Shown here: positions 50,328-60,739 of the stretch, piece after piece
Layout: every line of letters starts with the position of its first letter
How positions within the stretch are numbered: position 1 is the first letter of the stretch
DNA from: RPQJ01 sp052035645
Lineage (GTDB): Bacteria > Pseudomonadota > Gammaproteobacteria > Steroidobacterales > Steroidobacteraceae
DNA: 64,000 nucleotides
Reading direction: 5' to 3'
Assembly: GCA_052035645.1 (NCBI GenBank)
Contig: JBPOHK010000004.1
Location: 1 to 64,000, forward strand
Notes under the pieces: generated by a model
What the model saw: only the letters and a program-made list of their open reading frames with translations
The model's database searches: none
Told to the model about the DNA's origin: nothing
Translations under genes and position numbers: made by a program

Positions 50328-52115
50328 TCAGTAGGTGCGCGCCTTCGGGGGAATCGTCTGCACGTCGTCCGTGAGCGTGTTGAGGTGCACGGGACGGTAG
50401 TCGATCGAGACCCGCCCCGCTCCGTCGACCCAGGCGAGCGTGTGCTTCAGCCAGTTCACGTCGTCGCGGTCCTGGAAGTCCTCGCGCGCGTGCGCGCCGC
50501 GACTCTCCTGCCGGTTCGACGCCGAGTTCATCGTGACCAGCGCCTGGCCGAGCAGGTTGTCGAGTTCGAGGGTCTCGATGAGGTCGGTGTTCCAGACCAG
50601 CGAGCGGTCGGACACGGCGACCTCGCTGAAGGACTGGAACACGGCATCGAGCTTCGTGACGCCCTCCGCGAGCGATTCGCCCGTGCGGAACACGGCCGCG
50701 TGGTTCTGCATCACGCGCTGCATGTCGAGGCGGATGTCGGCCGTGCGGCGCTTGCCCTTCGCATTGCGGAACCTGTCGAGACGGCTCACGGCAAGCTCGC
50801 CAGCATCCTTCGGCAGCGGCTTGTGCGACGTGCCGGCCTTGACCGTGCGCCCGCAGTGATGCGCCGCCGCCCGCCCGAACACGACGAGGTCAAGCAGCGA
50901 GTTCGAACCGAGGCGGTTCGCGCCGTGCACCGACACGCAGGCGGCCTCGCCGACGGCCATCAGGCCGGGCACGACCGAATCCGGGTTGCCGTCCTTGCGC
51001 GTCACCACCTCGCCGTGCACGTTGCACGGGATTCCGCCCATGTTGTAGTGGACGGTCGGCAGCACCGGGATCGGTTCCTTCGTGACGTCGACGCCCGCGA
51101 AGATGCGCGAGGACTCGGCAATGCCCGGCAGGCGCTCGTGGATGACCGCCGCGCCGAGGTGCTCGAGGTGCAGGTGGATGTGGTCCTTGTGCGGACCGAC
51201 GCCGCGTCCTTCGCGGATCTCGATGGTCATCGAGCGGCTCACGACGTCGCGCGACGCGAGGTCCTTCGCGTTCGGCGCGTAGCGCTCCATGAAGCGCTCG
51301 CCCTTGGAATTCGTGAGGTAACCGCCTTCGCCGCGCACGCCTTCGGTGATCAGGCAGCCCGCGCCGTAGATGCCGGTGGGGTGGAACTGCACGAACTCCA
51401 TGTCCTGCAGCGGCAGCCCGGCGCGCAGCGCCATGCCGCCGCCATCGCCGGTGCAGGTGTGCGCCGACGTGCACGAGAAGAACGCGCGGCCGTAACCTCC
51501 CGTCGCCAGGATGACCTTGTGGGCACGGAAGCGGTGCAGCTGGCCCGTCGCCATGTCGATCGCGACCACGCCGCGGCAGGCGCCGTCTTCCATGATCAGG
51601 TCGATGGCGAAGTACTCGATGAAGAAGCGCGCCTCGTGCTTGAGCGACTGCTGGTACAGCGTGTGCAGCATGGCGTGGCCGGTGCGGTCGGCCGCGGCGC
51701 AGGTGCGCTGCGCGATGCCCTTGCCGTAGTGCGTGGTCATGCCACCGAAGGGGCGCTGGTAGATCTTGCCCTCCTCCGTGCGCGAGAACGGCAGGCCGTA
51801 GTGCTCGAGTTCGAGGATGGCCGCGGGCGCCTCCTTGCACATGTACTCGATCGCGTCCTGGTCGCCGAGCCAGTCCGAGCCCTTGATGGTGTCGTAGAAG
51901 TGGAAGCGCCAGTCGTCCTCGCCCATGTTGCCGAGCGCCGCGCTGATGCCGCCCTGCGCCGCCACCGTGTGGCTGCGGGTCGGAAACACCTTGGTGATGC
52001 AGGCGGTGTTGAGCCCCTGCTCGGCGAGGCCGAAGGTCGCGCGCAGACCGGCGCCGCCGGCGCCGACGACGACCACGTCGTAGGTGTGATCGGTGAATGA
52101 ATAGGCAGCGGTCAT
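50328..52115 (-). CDS. sdhA: Succinate dehydrogenase flavoprotein subunit
   Basis: The product is 595 residues. FAD-binding loop VVVGAGGAGLRATFGLAEQG, covalent-FAD His49 in TRSHTVAAQGG, FAD motif FHPTGIYGAG, and the substrate-site residues in the HGANRLGSNSLLDLVVFG region. It oxidises succinate to fumarate in the TCA cycle. The length matches E. coli SdhA (588). The ATG overlaps the sdhD stop (ATGA). SdhE, needed for its flavinylation, is encoded two genes downstream. Confidence 0.97.
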   Translation of the reverse strand: MTAAYSFTDHTYDVVVVGAGGAGLRATFGLAEQGLNTACITKVFPTRSHTVAAQGGISAALGNMGEDDWRFHFYDTIKGSDWLGDQDAIEYMCKEAPAAILELEHYGLPFSRTEEGKIYQRPFGGMTTHYGKGIAQRTCAAADRTGHAMLHTLYQQSLKHEARFFIEYFAIDLIMEDGACRGVVAIDMATGQLHRFRAHKVILATGGYGRAFFSCTSAHTCTGDGGGMALRAGLPLQDMEFVQFHPTGIYGAGCLITEGVRGEGGYLTNSKGERFMERYAPNAKDLASRDVVSRSMTIEIREGRGVGPHKDHIHLHLEHLGAAVIHERLPGIAESSRIFAGVDVTKEPIPVLPTVHYNMGGIPCNVHGEVVTRKDGNPDSVVPGLMAVGEAACVSVHGANRLGSNSLLDLVVFGRAAAHHCGRTVKAGTSHKPLPKDAGELAVSRLDRFRNAKGKRRTADIRLDMQRVMQNHAAVFRTGESLAEGVTKLDAVFQSFSEVAVSDRSLVWNTDLIETLELDNLLGQALVTMNSASNRQESRGAHAREDFQDRDDVNWLKHTLAWVDGAGRVSIDYRPVHLNTLTDDVQTIPPKARTY

Positions 52116-52498
52116 GCCCCGGCTCCGAATGCGATGCGCAGCACGCCGAGGATGCCGACGAGGGCCGCCACGACCAGCGCGAACTTGACCACCAGCAGCA
52201 CCGCGAAGCGCGTGCCCTTGTGGGCGACGTAGTCCTCGACCACGACCTGCAGGCCGAGCTGGGCGTGCCAGGCCGCCACGGCCACGAACAGGATCGCCAG
52301 CACCGAGCTCACGGGCGAGCGCAGCCAGGCCTGCACCGAGGCGAGGCCCGCGTCCTCGAGCGACGCCAGCGAGACGAGGAACCACAGGCCGAGCAGCACC
52401 AGCGCCACCGCGGTCACGCGCTGCTGGTACCAGTGCGAGGAGCCGCCCCGGGCCGATCCGAGGCCGAGCACGCGACCCAGCGGGCTGCGCAGGCTCAT
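52112..52498 (-). CDS. sdhD: Succinate dehydrogenase membrane anchor subunit SdhD
   Basis: The product is 128 residues with three transmembrane helices (about 27-46, 62-82 and 96-121). The quinone-site region has His78 in AAWHAQLGLQ and the pair Asp89-Tyr90 in VVEDYV, equivalent to the conserved DY of E. coli SdhD. It anchors SdhAB to the inner membrane. It overlaps sdhC at its start and sdhA at its end, both by four bases. Confidence 0.93.
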   Translation of the reverse strand: MSLRSPLGRVLGLGSARGGSSHWYQQRVTAVALVLLGLWFLVSLASLEDAGLASVQAWLRSPVSSVLAILFVAVAAWHAQLGLQVVVEDYVAHKGTRFAVLLVVKFALVVAALVGILGVLRIAFGAGA

Positions 52499-52890
52499 GC
52501 GGCACCTCCGAGCTGGGCCTTGAGCACGAACCAGGCCAGCAGTGCGAGGACGACGGCGCCGAGCGCGACGCCCCGTCCGCTCTTGCGCGCCGTCGACAGT
52601 TCGAAGCCGACCCCGTAATCGAAGCAGAGGTGGCGCACGCCGTTCAGCAGGTGATAACAGAACGCGAGCAGGCCACCGAACAGCACCAGTTGCGTGAGCG
52701 GCGAGCCGAGGCAGCGCACCGCGCCCGCGTAGGACTCCGGCCCGCCCGCGGCGGCGGCCAGCCAGTACACAAGCAGCAGAAAGCAGGCGCTGAGCAGGAC
52801 GCCGGTGATCCGGTGCAGGATGGACAGCGTGTTGGTGTACTGCCACCGGTAGTGCATGAACGGGGAAAGCGGCCGCTCGGGCTGCGCCAT
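52495..52890 (-). CDS. sdhC: Succinate dehydrogenase cytochrome b556 subunit SdhC
   Basis: The product is 131 residues with three transmembrane helices. The family signature SILHRITGVLL has Ser23 and Arg27, equivalents of the E. coli quinone-site Ser27 and Arg31. Haem-ligand His80 is in FCYHLLNGVRHLCFDYG (His84 in E. coli). It starts 26 bp after the SDHAF4-like gene and is coupled to sdhD. Confidence 0.95.
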   Translation of the reverse strand: MAQPERPLSPFMHYRWQYTNTLSILHRITGVLLSACFLLLVYWLAAAAGGPESYAGAVRCLGSPLTQLVLFGGLLAFCYHLLNGVRHLCFDYGVGFELSTARKSGRGVALGAVVLALLAWFVLKAQLGGAA

Positions 52891-52916
52891 GTCTCGATAC
52901 CTCCTGGATCCGGCCG

Positions 52917-53105
52917 CTAGAAGTCGATGCAGCGGCCGGCCTTCTCCCAGTCGCCGAACCGGGTGGGTTCGGGACCGTCCCGCCCGCCGATCTCCCGCGG
53001 CCGGTTCGGCGCGGGGGTGGCAGCCGTTGCGGGCAGCGTGCCGGATGCCGGATGGTCCGGCGGCGGGCACGGGGGGCTGGGCTGCGTCTCTGGCGGGCTC
53101 GTCAT
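52917..53105 (-). CDS. SDHAF4/DUF1674-family SDH assembly factor
   Basis: The product is 62 residues. The N-terminal two-thirds is Pro/Thr-rich and probably disordered. The C-terminal motif EIGGRDGPEPTRFGDWEK followed by GRCIDF is the hallmark of DUF1674/SDHAF4. The mitochondrial SDHAF4 binds flavinylated SdhA and limits oxidative damage before SdhB joins. Its position as the first gene of the sdh operon supports the same role here. No strong ribosome-binding site precedes the ATG at 53105. Confidence 0.9.
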   Translation of the reverse strand: MTSPPETQPSPPCPPPDHPASGTLPATAATPAPNRPREIGGRDGPEPTRFGDWEKAGRCIDF

Positions 53106-53254
53106 GGTTCGACCGGAAAGTCTGCCAGATTGGCCCGACATTCACCACCTTGATCGGCAAGGCATTTCCGCGTTCGCTGACGACGCGCGACGGCCGCAAA
53201 GCGGACCTGCGTCGCGCCGCCGCGCCCCCGCCGGTCGTACAATCGCCGCCATCC

Positions 53255-54187
53255 ATGATCGACGAAGCCACCCAGACCCTGCGCGCCGCACTGCTGCCGC
53301 ACCTCACGGTCCTGCGGATCGGCGGACCGGACGCCGCGACCTTCCTGCAGGGCCAGTTCTCGCACGACACGCGACTGCTGGCCGACGGGCGCACGCAGCT
53401 GTCGGCGTGCAACACCTCGCACGGCCGGGTCCTCGCCCTCGCCCGCCTCCGCCAGACGGAGGACGCGATCTACGCGCTGGTGCCGGCCGACGTCGCCGCC
53501 CGGCTGCTCGCGCACCTGCGCAAGTTCGTGCTGCGCGCCAAGGTCGAACTCCTGCACGCCCACGACCTGCAGGTGGGCGCCATCGTCACGGCGCCGGGCG
53601 AAGCCGCCGCCTCGCTGGCGAAGTTCGAGGACGGCACGATGACGCTGTCGCCGGTGCCCCTGTCCGGATCGACCGATGTCGTGACCTTCCAGTACGCCCC
53701 GGGGCGCGAGGTGGTCGCGGCGCCGCCCGTCGCCTGGCGCGCGATCAGCGGCCTCTCGCTCAGCCGGCCGCATCCGCGCGCGGCGAACGAGTGGAACCTC
53801 GCGGACATCCGCGCCGGCCTGCCGCAGGTGTTCGCGCCGGCCAGCGAGCAGTTCGTGCCCCAGATGCTGAACCTCGACCTGCTCGACGGCATCAGCTTCA
53901 CCAAGGGCTGCTACAGCGGCCAGGAGATCGTCGCGCGCACGCAGAACCTCGGCCGCATCAAGCGCCGAATGTTCCGCTACCGGCTGACGGCCGGCCCGGC
54001 GCCGGAGCCCATGACCGGCCTGCACCTGGCCGGGACGAAGGTCGCCGAGGTCGTGATGAGTGCCGAGACCGGCACGGGCGTCGAGCTGCTGGCCGTGGCC
54101 AGCCTCGACGTGCGCGGCCGCGCCCTCGATCTCGCCGGGGACCGCGAGGCCCGCCCGCTGGAGCTGCCCTACCCGCTGCCGGCCTGA
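53255..54187 (+). CDS. ygfZ: Folate-binding Fe-S cluster repair/assembly protein YgfZ
   Basis: YgfZ is a tetrahydrofolate-binding protein related to GcvT that supports certain iron-sulphur enzymes such as MiaB. The 310-residue product has the diagnostic KGCYSGQEIVAR with conserved Cys219 (Cys228 in E. coli). The chosen ATG gives the typical start (MIDEATQTLRAALLPHLTVL). No ribosome-binding site is visible. TACAAT at 53238-53243 would place +1 about 5 nt before the ATG, although no -35 was found. It is divergent from the sdh operon; in E. coli ygfZ is also next to sdhE/ygfX. Confidence 0.94.
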   Translation: MIDEATQTLRAALLPHLTVLRIGGPDAATFLQGQFSHDTRLLADGRTQLSACNTSHGRVLALARLRQTEDAIYALVPADVAARLLAHLRKFVLRAKVELLHAHDLQVGAIVTAPGEAAASLAKFEDGTMTLSPVPLSGSTDVVTFQYAPGREVVAAPPVAWRAISGLSLSRPHPRAANEWNLADIRAGLPQVFAPASEQFVPQMLNLDLLDGISFTKGCYSGQEIVARTQNLGRIKRRMFRYRLTAGPAPEPMTGLHLAGTKVAEVVMSAETGTGVELLAVASLDVRGRALDLAGDREARPLELPYPLPA

Positions 54188-54209
54188 GCCGGGGTCCGCG
54201 CCGGCCGGA

Positions 54210-55718
<1,509 letters not shown>

Positions 55719-56814
55719 TTAGAGTCCCTGCTTGAGGCTCGCCTCGAGGAAATCGTTCAGGTCGCCGTCGAGCACGGCGGTGGTGTTGCCGATCTCGACG
55801 TCGGTCCGCAGGTCCTTGATGCGCGACTGGTCGAGCACGTACGAGCGGATCTGGTGACCCCAGCTCACGTCCGACTTGGCGTCCTCGAGCACCTTGGCCG
55901 CCGCGTTGCGCTTGTTGACCTCCAGCTCGTACAGCTTGGCCTTCAGCATCTTCATCGCGGTGGAGCGGTTCTTGTGCTGGCTGCGCTCGCTCTGGCAGGC
56001 GACCACGATGCCGGACGGCAGGTGACGGATGCGCACCGCCGACTCCGTCTTGTTGACGTGCTGGCCGCCCGCGCCGCTCGATCGGTAGACGTCCATCTCG
56101 AGGTCGGCCGGGTTGATCTCGATATTGATGTCGTCGTCGATCTCCGGCGAGATGAACACCGAGGCGAACGAGGTGTGGCGTCGCGCGTTCGAGTCGAACG
56201 GGCTCTTGCGCACCAGGCGGTGCACGCCCGTCTCCGTGCGCAGCCAGCCGTACGCGTACTCGCCCTCGAAGCGGATCGACGCGCTCTTGATGCCCGCGAC
56301 TTCACCCGGGCTGCTGTCGATGACCTCGGTCTTGAGGCCGTTCTTGTCCGCCCAGCGCAGGTACATGCGCATCAGCATCTGCGCCCAGTCCTGCGCCTCG
56401 GTGCCGCCCGCGCCCGCCTGGATGTCCATGAAGCAGCTGTGGGCGTCCATCTCGCCGGGGAACATGCGCTTGAACTCGAGCTTCGCGATCTCCTTCTCGA
56501 GGCGCTCGGCGTCCTGCTGCACCGACGCGGCGGTGCCTTCGTCGTTCTCGGCCTCCGCGAGGTCGAGCAGCTCGCTCGCCTCCTGGATCCCGGCGCCCAG
56601 GCGGTCGAGCGTGCCGACCACGCCCTCGAGGCCCGTGCGCTCGCGGCCCAGTTCCTGCGCGCGCTCCGGCTTGCTCCAGACGCCCGGATCCTCCAGCTCG
56701 CGCAGGACTTCCGTCAGGCGGTCCCTGCGGCCGTCGTAGTCAAAGATACCCCCTGAGCGCGGTGGTGCGCTGCGCGAGGTCTTCGAGGGAGCGGCGGATC
56801 GGGTTGATTTCCAT
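55719..56814 (-). CDS. prfB: Peptide chain release factor 2, with programmed +1 frameshift
   Basis: RF2 reads UGA and UAA stop codons. Translation starts at ATG 56814 (MEINPIRRSLEDLAQRTTAL...), runs 24 codons to CTT (56745-56743), meets an in-frame TGA and shifts +1 to continue at GAC (56741-56739) for 340 more residues, giving 364 in total (E. coli 365). The main part carries the GGQ motif (SSGAGGQHVNKTESAVR) that triggers peptide release. The stop codon directly abuts the lysS start. The frameshift lets RF2 control its own level. Confidence 0.97.
56739..56754 (-). promoter_or_regulatory. prfB programmed frameshift signal
   Basis: On the minus strand: AGGGGG (56754-56749, Shine-Dalgarno-like), the 3-base spacer TAT, then CTT TGA C (56745-56739). 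This is the classic RF2 autoregulatory site, with the internal stop at codon 25 and the spacing needed for efficient shifting. Confidence 0.97.
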
Positions 56815-56881
56815 GGGTGCGTGAATGCTTGCGACGAGGCGGAACGGCGGATTTTAGCACGGGCCCGGCACCGGCCCGGCC

Positions 56882-58636
56882 TCAGGCCAGGGCCGCGGCA
56901 CTCGGCGCCAGCCACTCCGCGACGAGTTGCAGCCGGGCCACCTTGCCGTAGTCGTCGACGCCCGTCCGGTAGACCAGCTGCACCACGTCCTGGGCCCGCA
57001 CCGACGGGGCGTCGGGGTCGTCGAGGTAGCGGAAGGCGATCGCGTCCACGACCTCCCCGGCGCCGCTGCGCAGCCGGAGCTTCAGGTGCCGCTCGCCCAC
57101 GACCCGGCTGTCGAGTACCGCGAACCGGCCGTCGAAGCTCGGCTCGGGAAACGCCGATCCCCAGGGCCCGCCCTCGCGCAGCGCCTCGGCCGTGCCCAGA
57201 TTGAATTCGCCGGGCTGCAGCGCGCCGTCGGTGTGCAGGTGCCCGGCAAGCGTGTCGTCGTCGACCCAGCGCGCGACCTCGGCGCCGAAAGCCTGCTCGA
57301 ACCGGGGCAGGTCCCCGGCGCGCAGCGTCATCCCGGCGGCCATCGCGTGGCCGCCGAACTTCTCGAGCAGCCCGGGATGAGCGGTGGCGACCGCGTCGAG
57401 CACGTCGCGCACGTGCACGCCCGGCACCGAGCGGGCCGAGCCCTTGACCCAGCCCTCCTCCTCGGCCGGCGCGAACGCGACGACCGGGCGGTGCAGGCGC
57501 TCCTTGACCCGCGAGGCGACCAGGCCGATCACGCCCTGGTGCCACGCCGCGTCGTACACGCACAGGCCCGCCGGGATCTCGCCGTCGAGCGAGGCGATCT
57601 TGGCGTCGAGCTGGGCGAGTGCCTCGAGCTGCATCCGGGACTCGAGTTCGCGGCGGTCGGCGTTCAGGCGGCCGAGCCGGCCGGCCAGCTCGTGCGCCTC
57701 GGCCGGATCGTCCGTCAGCAGGCAGTGGATGCCCTGGGTCATGTCCTCGAGCCGGCCCGCGGCGTTGAGACGAGGCCCGGCCTGGAACGCGAGGTCCTGC
57801 CCGATGGCCGTGGCGAGCGCCCGTCCGGCCGCCTCGAGCAGCGCGCGCAGGCCGGGCACGCAGCGGCCGGCACGGATGCGGCGCAGGCCCTGCGCCACGA
57901 GGATGCGATTGTTGAGGTCGAGCGGCACGACGTCCGCGACCGTGCCGAGCGCGACGAGGTCGAGCAGGTCGGCCGGATTGGCCGCACGCGCCCCCGCGTG
58001 CAGCCCGCGCTCCTGCATGCGGCGCGTGAGCGCCGCCATGACGTAGAAAGCGACGCCGACGCCGGCCAGCGATTTCGACGCGAAGGCCTCGCCGGGGGAG
58101 TTCGGGTTGACGATGGCCGCAGCCGGCGGCAGCTCGCGCCCCGGCAGGTGGTGGTCCGTGACCAGCACGTCGATGCCGTGGCTCCTCGCCTCCGCCACGC
58201 CGTCGAGCGAGGAAATGCCGTTGTCCACCGTCACGATCAGGCGCGGGCGGCGGGTCGCGGCGACGCGCACGATGCCGGGCGTCAGGCCATAGCCGAAGCG
58301 GAACCGGTCCGGCACGAGGAAGTCCACCGCGTCGAAGCCGAGCCGGTGCAACTGGCGGACCACGAGTGCCGTGCTGGTGGCGCCGTCGGCGTCGAAGTCG
58401 CCGACGACCAGGATCCGCCCGCCGCTCGCCCGGCACTGCAGCAGCAGGTCTGCGGCCAGCTCGACGTTGCCGAGCGAGCCGACCGGCAGCAGGCGCTCGA
58501 GGCCGAGGTCGAGGTCCTGCGGCCCGCCGAGCGGCCGCGCCGCGTACACGCGCCGCAGCACCGGGTGGAGCGTGGACGGCAGGCCGCTCAGCAGATCCGC
58601 ACGCGGTTCGCGCCGCAGGATGCGCCGGTCCGTCAT
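56882..58636 (-). CDS. recJ: Single-stranded-DNA-specific exonuclease RecJ
   Basis: RecJ is a 5'-3' ssDNA exonuclease in recombination, mismatch and base-excision repair. The 584-residue product has the DHH-family motifs: DFDADGATS (Asp80, 82, 84), VTVDNG and VTDHHLPG (Asp161-His162-His163), then the DHHA1 domain with EKFGGHAMAAGM and a C-terminal OB-fold. E. coli RecJ has 577 residues. The ATG overlaps the rpfE-like stop (ATGA). prfB follows after 67 bp. Confidence 0.96.
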   Translation of the reverse strand: MTDRRILRREPRADLLSGLPSTLHPVLRRVYAARPLGGPQDLDLGLERLLPVGSLGNVELAADLLLQCRASGGRILVVGDFDADGATSTALVVRQLHRLGFDAVDFLVPDRFRFGYGLTPGIVRVAATRRPRLIVTVDNGISSLDGVAEARSHGIDVLVTDHHLPGRELPPAAAIVNPNSPGEAFASKSLAGVGVAFYVMAALTRRMQERGLHAGARAANPADLLDLVALGTVADVVPLDLNNRILVAQGLRRIRAGRCVPGLRALLEAAGRALATAIGQDLAFQAGPRLNAAGRLEDMTQGIHCLLTDDPAEAHELAGRLGRLNADRRELESRMQLEALAQLDAKIASLDGEIPAGLCVYDAAWHQGVIGLVASRVKERLHRPVVAFAPAEEEGWVKGSARSVPGVHVRDVLDAVATAHPGLLEKFGGHAMAAGMTLRAGDLPRFEQAFGAEVARWVDDDTLAGHLHTDGALQPGEFNLGTAEALREGGPWGSAFPEPSFDGRFAVLDSRVVGERHLKLRLRSGAGEVVDAIAFRYLDDPDAPSVRAQDVVQLVYRTGVDDYGKVARLQLVAEWLAPSAAALA

Positions 58637-59643
58637 GGCCGGCGCTCCGGGGCACCCGCGCGTCGCCAGAACCGCAGCCGCGACCACGCGTCGAGCGCGA
58701 TCGTCCGCTCACCCGTGTGCAACGCGAGCGAGCGGAGGCGACCGTCACGGACACCGGAGCGCAGGGGCTGCATCACGCGAGCATCCGCCGCGCACAGGGC
58801 CTCGGCCAGCGCACCCGCGACCGGCCGGGCGAGGGCCAGCAGGCCGCCGGCCGGGAGCGCGTCGGGCACCCTCGGCGCGGTCGCGAGCAATTCGGCGCGG
58901 TTGCCGTGCAACCGCCACAGCCCTGCGAGCCACGGATCGTCGGTCACGAGCGGCGGCAACGCCAGCGGGCGGACCGGCGCGGGCCCGCCGAATCCCCACA
59001 GCCACACGGCGTTGACCGGCGAGCGGCCGGCGCGCGCGCGGGCGAGGTTCACCGGGTGCTCGTGCAGCAGCATCTGGCACTCGTTCATCAGGCGCCTCAC
59101 CTCGCGACCGTCGGGGCCTTCCGGAAGATGGTCGCGCACGTCCCGGCCGACCGCCGCGAGCGGGTCGCAACTCGTGCAGGCGTGGCGCGCCCCGTGCACG
59201 ATCCACGCCCCGGCCGGCCCGGTCTCGAGCCGCAGTCCCTCGCCCGCGAGGTGGAGATTGAGTGCGCAACGCAGTGCCTCGGATTCGTCGGCCTCGAGCG
59301 CGAGGTCGTGCAGCGGCGCGAGCCGCAGGTGATCGATGGCGGTGGCGAAGTGCACCGGCTGCGCCACGGCGCAGGCCACGGGCGCCGCCCCGTCCGGTCC
59401 TGCCAGGGCCTGCAGGCAGGGACCTGCGGCGCAGCGCCCGAGCGATCCCGGCGCGAGCGGCGTCGCCGCCAGCAGCCACTCGCGCCAGGAGGCCGGACCC
59501 GGCGTTTCGCGCGCGGCCCGCGACCGCAGCCACGCGTACGCCGCTCGCGGCGACGCACCACCGGCGTCGTGCTGCTCGCGGACGGCCTCGTCCCACCAGG
59601 GCAAGGCGACGTGCAGCGGCGATGGGTCACGCCGGTCGGTCAA
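58633..59643 (-). CDS. rpfE: RpfE-like regulatory/phosphoglycerate mutase-related protein
   Basis: The product is 336 residues and soluble, starting MTDRRDPSPLHVALPWWDEA. It carries VNAVWLWGFGGPAPVRPLAL, the characteristic WLWGxG segment of the family annotated as RpfE in Xanthomonas, which is distantly linked to phosphoglycerate-mutase-like regulatory proteins. In Xanthomonas rpfE lies next to recJ-prfB-lysS within the DSF-signalling rpf locus. The same neighbours occur here, but no rpfF, rpfC or rpfG is in the window. A direct role in signalling is therefore not implied. Confidence 0.82.
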   Translation of the reverse strand: MTDRRDPSPLHVALPWWDEAVREQHDAGGASPRAAYAWLRSRAARETPGPASWREWLLAATPLAPGSLGRCAAGPCLQALAGPDGAAPVACAVAQPVHFATAIDHLRLAPLHDLALEADESEALRCALNLHLAGEGLRLETGPAGAWIVHGARHACTSCDPLAAVGRDVRDHLPEGPDGREVRRLMNECQMLLHEHPVNLARARAGRSPVNAVWLWGFGGPAPVRPLALPPLVTDDPWLAGLWRLHGNRAELLATAPRVPDALPAGGLLALARPVAGALAEALCAADARVMQPLRSGVRDGRLRSLALHTGERTIALDAWSRLRFWRRAGAPERRP

Positions 59644-59705
59644 GTCAGGTCTCCAGGGGAGGGGCGGCCGATGACCGGGCCGCGGGCATCCGGTATGTTA
59701 ACCGC

Positions 59706-60074
59706 ATGAAGCTCGATCTCGATCCGCCGGCGCGCGTCAACGTCATCCGCGCCTGCGCTCCGGGCGAGTTGCGGGTGGGCGACTCGCTGCACCGCGCGAG
59801 CCTGGTCCTCACGGCAACCGCGATCCTGCCCGGGTGGCGCCCGGCCAGCCCGGCGGACCTGCAGGCGGACGACTTCGAGGCGATCGTGGGCCTGCGGCCG
59901 GAGCTCGTGCTGCTCGGCACCGGCGCGCGCCAGGTGTTCCCCGCGCCCGCGGTGCTGGCGCCGCTGCACGCGGCGCGCATCGGCTACGAGGTGATGGACA
60001 CGCGCGCCGCCTGCCGCACGTTCAACGTGCTGGTGGCCGAGGGCCGCGAGGTCGCCGCCGCGCTGATCGTCTAG
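59706..60074 (+). CDS. Mth938-like domain (NDUFAF3-related) protein
   Basis: The product is 122 residues starting MKLDLDPPARVNVIRACAPG. The core pattern is the Mth938 fold: VGDSLHRASLVLTATAILPG, then ELVLLGTGARQVFPAP, then GYEVMDTRAACRTFNVLVAEGR. Human NDUFAF3, in the same family, helps assemble complex I; the bacterial role is unknown. There is no ribosome-binding site. TATGTT (59694-59699) with ATGACC 17 bp upstream would put +1 exactly on the ATG. It is divergent from rpfE and overlaps pcm by 4 bp at its 3' end. Confidence 0.88.
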   Translation: MKLDLDPPARVNVIRACAPGELRVGDSLHRASLVLTATAILPGWRPASPADLQADDFEAIVGLRPELVLLGTGARQVFPAPAVLAPLHAARIGYEVMDTRAACRTFNVLVAEGREVAAALIV

Positions 60075-60739
60075 AGCAGGCCGCGCAGCAGCGGCACGAA
60101 GGTCACCGGCCCGAGGACCTCGCGCTCGAGGCGGTCGCCGCGACGCGTGACGCGCACGAGCTGCTGCTCGCGGTCCGGCCCGACCGGGATCAGCAGCCGC
60201 CCGCCGTCGCCGAGCTGCTCGAGCAGCGTCTTCGGCACGGTGTACGCCGCCGCCGCGCACACGATGCCGTCGAACGGCGCGTACGCCGGCCAGCCCTCGA
60301 AGCCGTCGCCGTGCTTCATGTGCACGTTGGTGATCTTGAGCTCCCGCAGCACGCGGCGCGCCCGCGCCTGCAGCGCGGCGATGCGCTCGATGCTGTACAG
60401 CGAGAACACCAGCGGCGCGAGCACCGCGGTCTGGTACCCGCAGCCCGTGCCGATCTCGAACACCTTGCGCACCGGCCCGCCCTCGAGCAGGGACTCGGTC
60501 ATGCGCGCGACGATGTACGGCTGCGAGATGGTCTGGCCGTGGCCGATCGGCAGGGCCGTGTCCTCGTAGGCGCGGCTCGCCAGCGCCTCGTCGACGAACA
60601 GGTGGCGGGGCACGGCGCGGACGCGCTCCAGCACCTGCTCGTTCGCGATCCCCTGCTCGCGCAGCCGGCTGATGAGCCGGTCGCGCGTGCGCGCCGAGGT
60701 CATGCCGATGCCGGAAACCTTGCGGGTGTCCCCCGTCAT
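60071..60739 (-). CDS. pcm: Protein-L-isoaspartate O-methyltransferase
   Basis: This is a repair enzyme that methylates isoaspartyl residues in damaged proteins using SAM. The 222-residue product has the PCMT hallmark HGQTISQPYIVARMTE and motif I VFEIGTGCGYQTAVLA. E. coli Pcm has 208 residues; here about 12 extra N-terminal residues are present, and an internal ATG (MTSARTRDRL) could be the real start. The annotated ATG overlaps the surE stop (ATGA), and surE-pcm is a conserved pair. Confidence 0.95.
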   Translation of the reverse strand: MTGDTRKVSGIGMTSARTRDRLISRLREQGIANEQVLERVRAVPRHLFVDEALASRAYEDTALPIGHGQTISQPYIVARMTESLLEGGPVRKVFEIGTGCGYQTAVLAPLVFSLYSIERIAALQARARRVLRELKITNVHMKHGDGFEGWPAYAPFDGIVCAAAAYTVPKTLLEQLGDGGRLLIPVGPDREQQLVRVTRRGDRLEREVLGPVTFVPLLRGLL

